DNA of 64,000 nucleotides. Source: Lachnospiraceae bacterium (GTDB taxonomy: Bacteria; Bacillota; Clostridia; Lachnospirales; Lachnospiraceae). Where the stretch lies: assembly GCA_017461775.1 (NCBI GenBank), contig JAFTXD010000072.1, positions 1 through 64,000 of the forward strand. Reading direction: 5' to 3'. The notes beneath the pieces were generated by a model that did not search any database, was not told where the DNA came from, and saw only the letters and a list, made by a program, of their open reading frames with translations. Position 1 is the first letter of the stretch, and each line of letters starts with the position of its first letter. Of the stretch, positions 63,554-64,000 are shown in pieces. Made by a program: the position numbers and the translations under genes.

Positions 63554-63583
63554 ATTCTAACGGAAAACATACATTCCGCGCAA
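63554..63583 (-). promoter_or_regulatory. Promoter of the AGCS symporter gene
   Basis: -35 TTGCGC (63578-63583), 18-base spacer, -10 TAGAAT (63554-63559). Confidence 0.55.
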
Positions 63584-63623
63584 CACTTTTTCGAATTAAA
63601 GTGATAAATTTCCCATACAGCAA

Positions 63624-64000
63624 TTACACCAAAAGCTCATAAGTCACAATATCCAGATATCTGCCATGCTTAAAGCCCACCTGATGTACGGTTCCGCAAT
63701 AGGTAAAGCCATATTTTTCATGTAGCTTCACACTGGCTTCATTCTCTCCGGTAATCACGGATACTACCAGATGGATGGTATCATCCTTTCTTGCCATATC
63801 TAAAATGGCGTCCATCAGTCCTGTAGCAATTCCTCTGCCACGATAACCATGTGACACATAGATGGAAAGCTCCACCGTGGCTGCATAAGCCTCCTTCACC
63901 CTATAAGCCGAAAGGGAGGCATAACCAGCCACTTCTCCATGCACTTCTGCCACAATAAGAGGATGGTTTCCTACATTATGTTCATCGAACCATCCCCTGC
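63624..64000 (-). CDS. GNAT N-acetyltransferase, 5'-truncated by the window edge
   Basis: About 125 residues are present; the frame is open to base 64000, so the N-terminus is missing. The conserved GNAT core is clear: WFDEHN and HPLIVAE, VELSIYVSHGYRGRGIATGLMDAIL (acetyl-CoA loop GYRGRGIA) and NEASVKLHEKYGFTYCGTVHQVG. The ending matches the phosphinothricin/methionine sulfoximine acetyltransferase-like group, which acetylates the amino group of small amino-acid-like compounds. Substrate not decided. Confidence 0.9.
   Translation of the reverse strand, partial: RGWFDEHNVGNHPLIVAEVHGEVAGYASLSAYRVKEAYAATVELSIYVSHGYRGRGIATGLMDAILDMARKDDTIHLVVSVITGENEASVKLHEKYGFTYCGTVHQVGFKHGRYLDIVTYELLV

Overview
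The window reads as chromosome of a motile, pectin-using, butyrate-forming member of the Lachnospiraceae (Clostridia). The support is indirect but consistent: Gram-positive ribosome binding sites, a very large pectate lyase with a sortase-like SPQTG anchor, two GH51 arabinofuranosidases, uronate isomerase, the ptb-buk butyrate kinase pair, three chemotaxis receptors and a TAXI-type TRAP transporter. The genus cannot be fixed from the sequence; ptb-buk with motility and pectinolysis would fit Butyrivibrio-like or related groups.

Layout. 1-6.5 kb: end of uxaC, an AraC regulator, a Ktr/Trk potassium uptake pair, then ptb-buk behind a promoter overlapped by tandem Rex-like operators. 6.5-10.8 kb: a four-gene minus-strand operon (LMW phosphatase, Gfo/Idh/MocA protein, GH51 arabinofuranosidase, HAD phosphatase). 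11-12.5 kb: an AT-rich island with an unrecognised, apparently frameshifted gene. 12.8-15.4 kb: operon of a membrane-anchored TIR protein, a metallophosphoesterase and an ArsC/Spx-like protein. 15.5-17 kb: a DHH phosphoesterase. 17-24.1 kb: a 2348-residue cell-wall pectate lyase with two PL1 modules. 24.3-27.4 kb: TAXI TRAP transporter. 27.5-31.1 kb: heterodimeric ABC exporter 1. 31.1-37.6 kb: a tight five-gene surface operon (NlpC/P60 hydrolase, secreted PIG-L deacetylase, GT2-GtrA fusion, TcaA-like membrane protein, NAGPA phosphodiester glycosidase). 37.7-41.4 kb: LamG-GH51 enzyme. 41.5-50 kb: MCP-PilZ receptor, Nudix and small-protein genes diverging around a LexA-like box, FAD-Rieske/HD/metallophosphoesterase operon, a second MCP and an AAC(3)-like protein. 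50-55.5 kb: MATE exporter and heterodimeric ABC exporter 2, converging on a 329-bp palindrome. 55.6-58 kb: AraC regulator, a second long palindrome and an M42 peptidase. 58-64 kb: Cache-MCP, two small membrane proteins, a two-component system, an AGCS amino-acid symporter and a partial GNAT gene.

How it fits together. The wall-anchored lyase would cut homogalacturonan outside the cell, the GH51 enzymes remove arabinose from imported side-chain fragments, UxaC isomerises uronates, and carbon ends as butyrate through Ptb-Buk with redox control by Rex. The least explained parts are the 31-37.6 kb surface operon, the AT-rich split gene at 11-12.4 kb, the TIR-membrane-DUF6273 protein and the two long palindromes. 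All family names are from reading motifs by eye; no database search was run.
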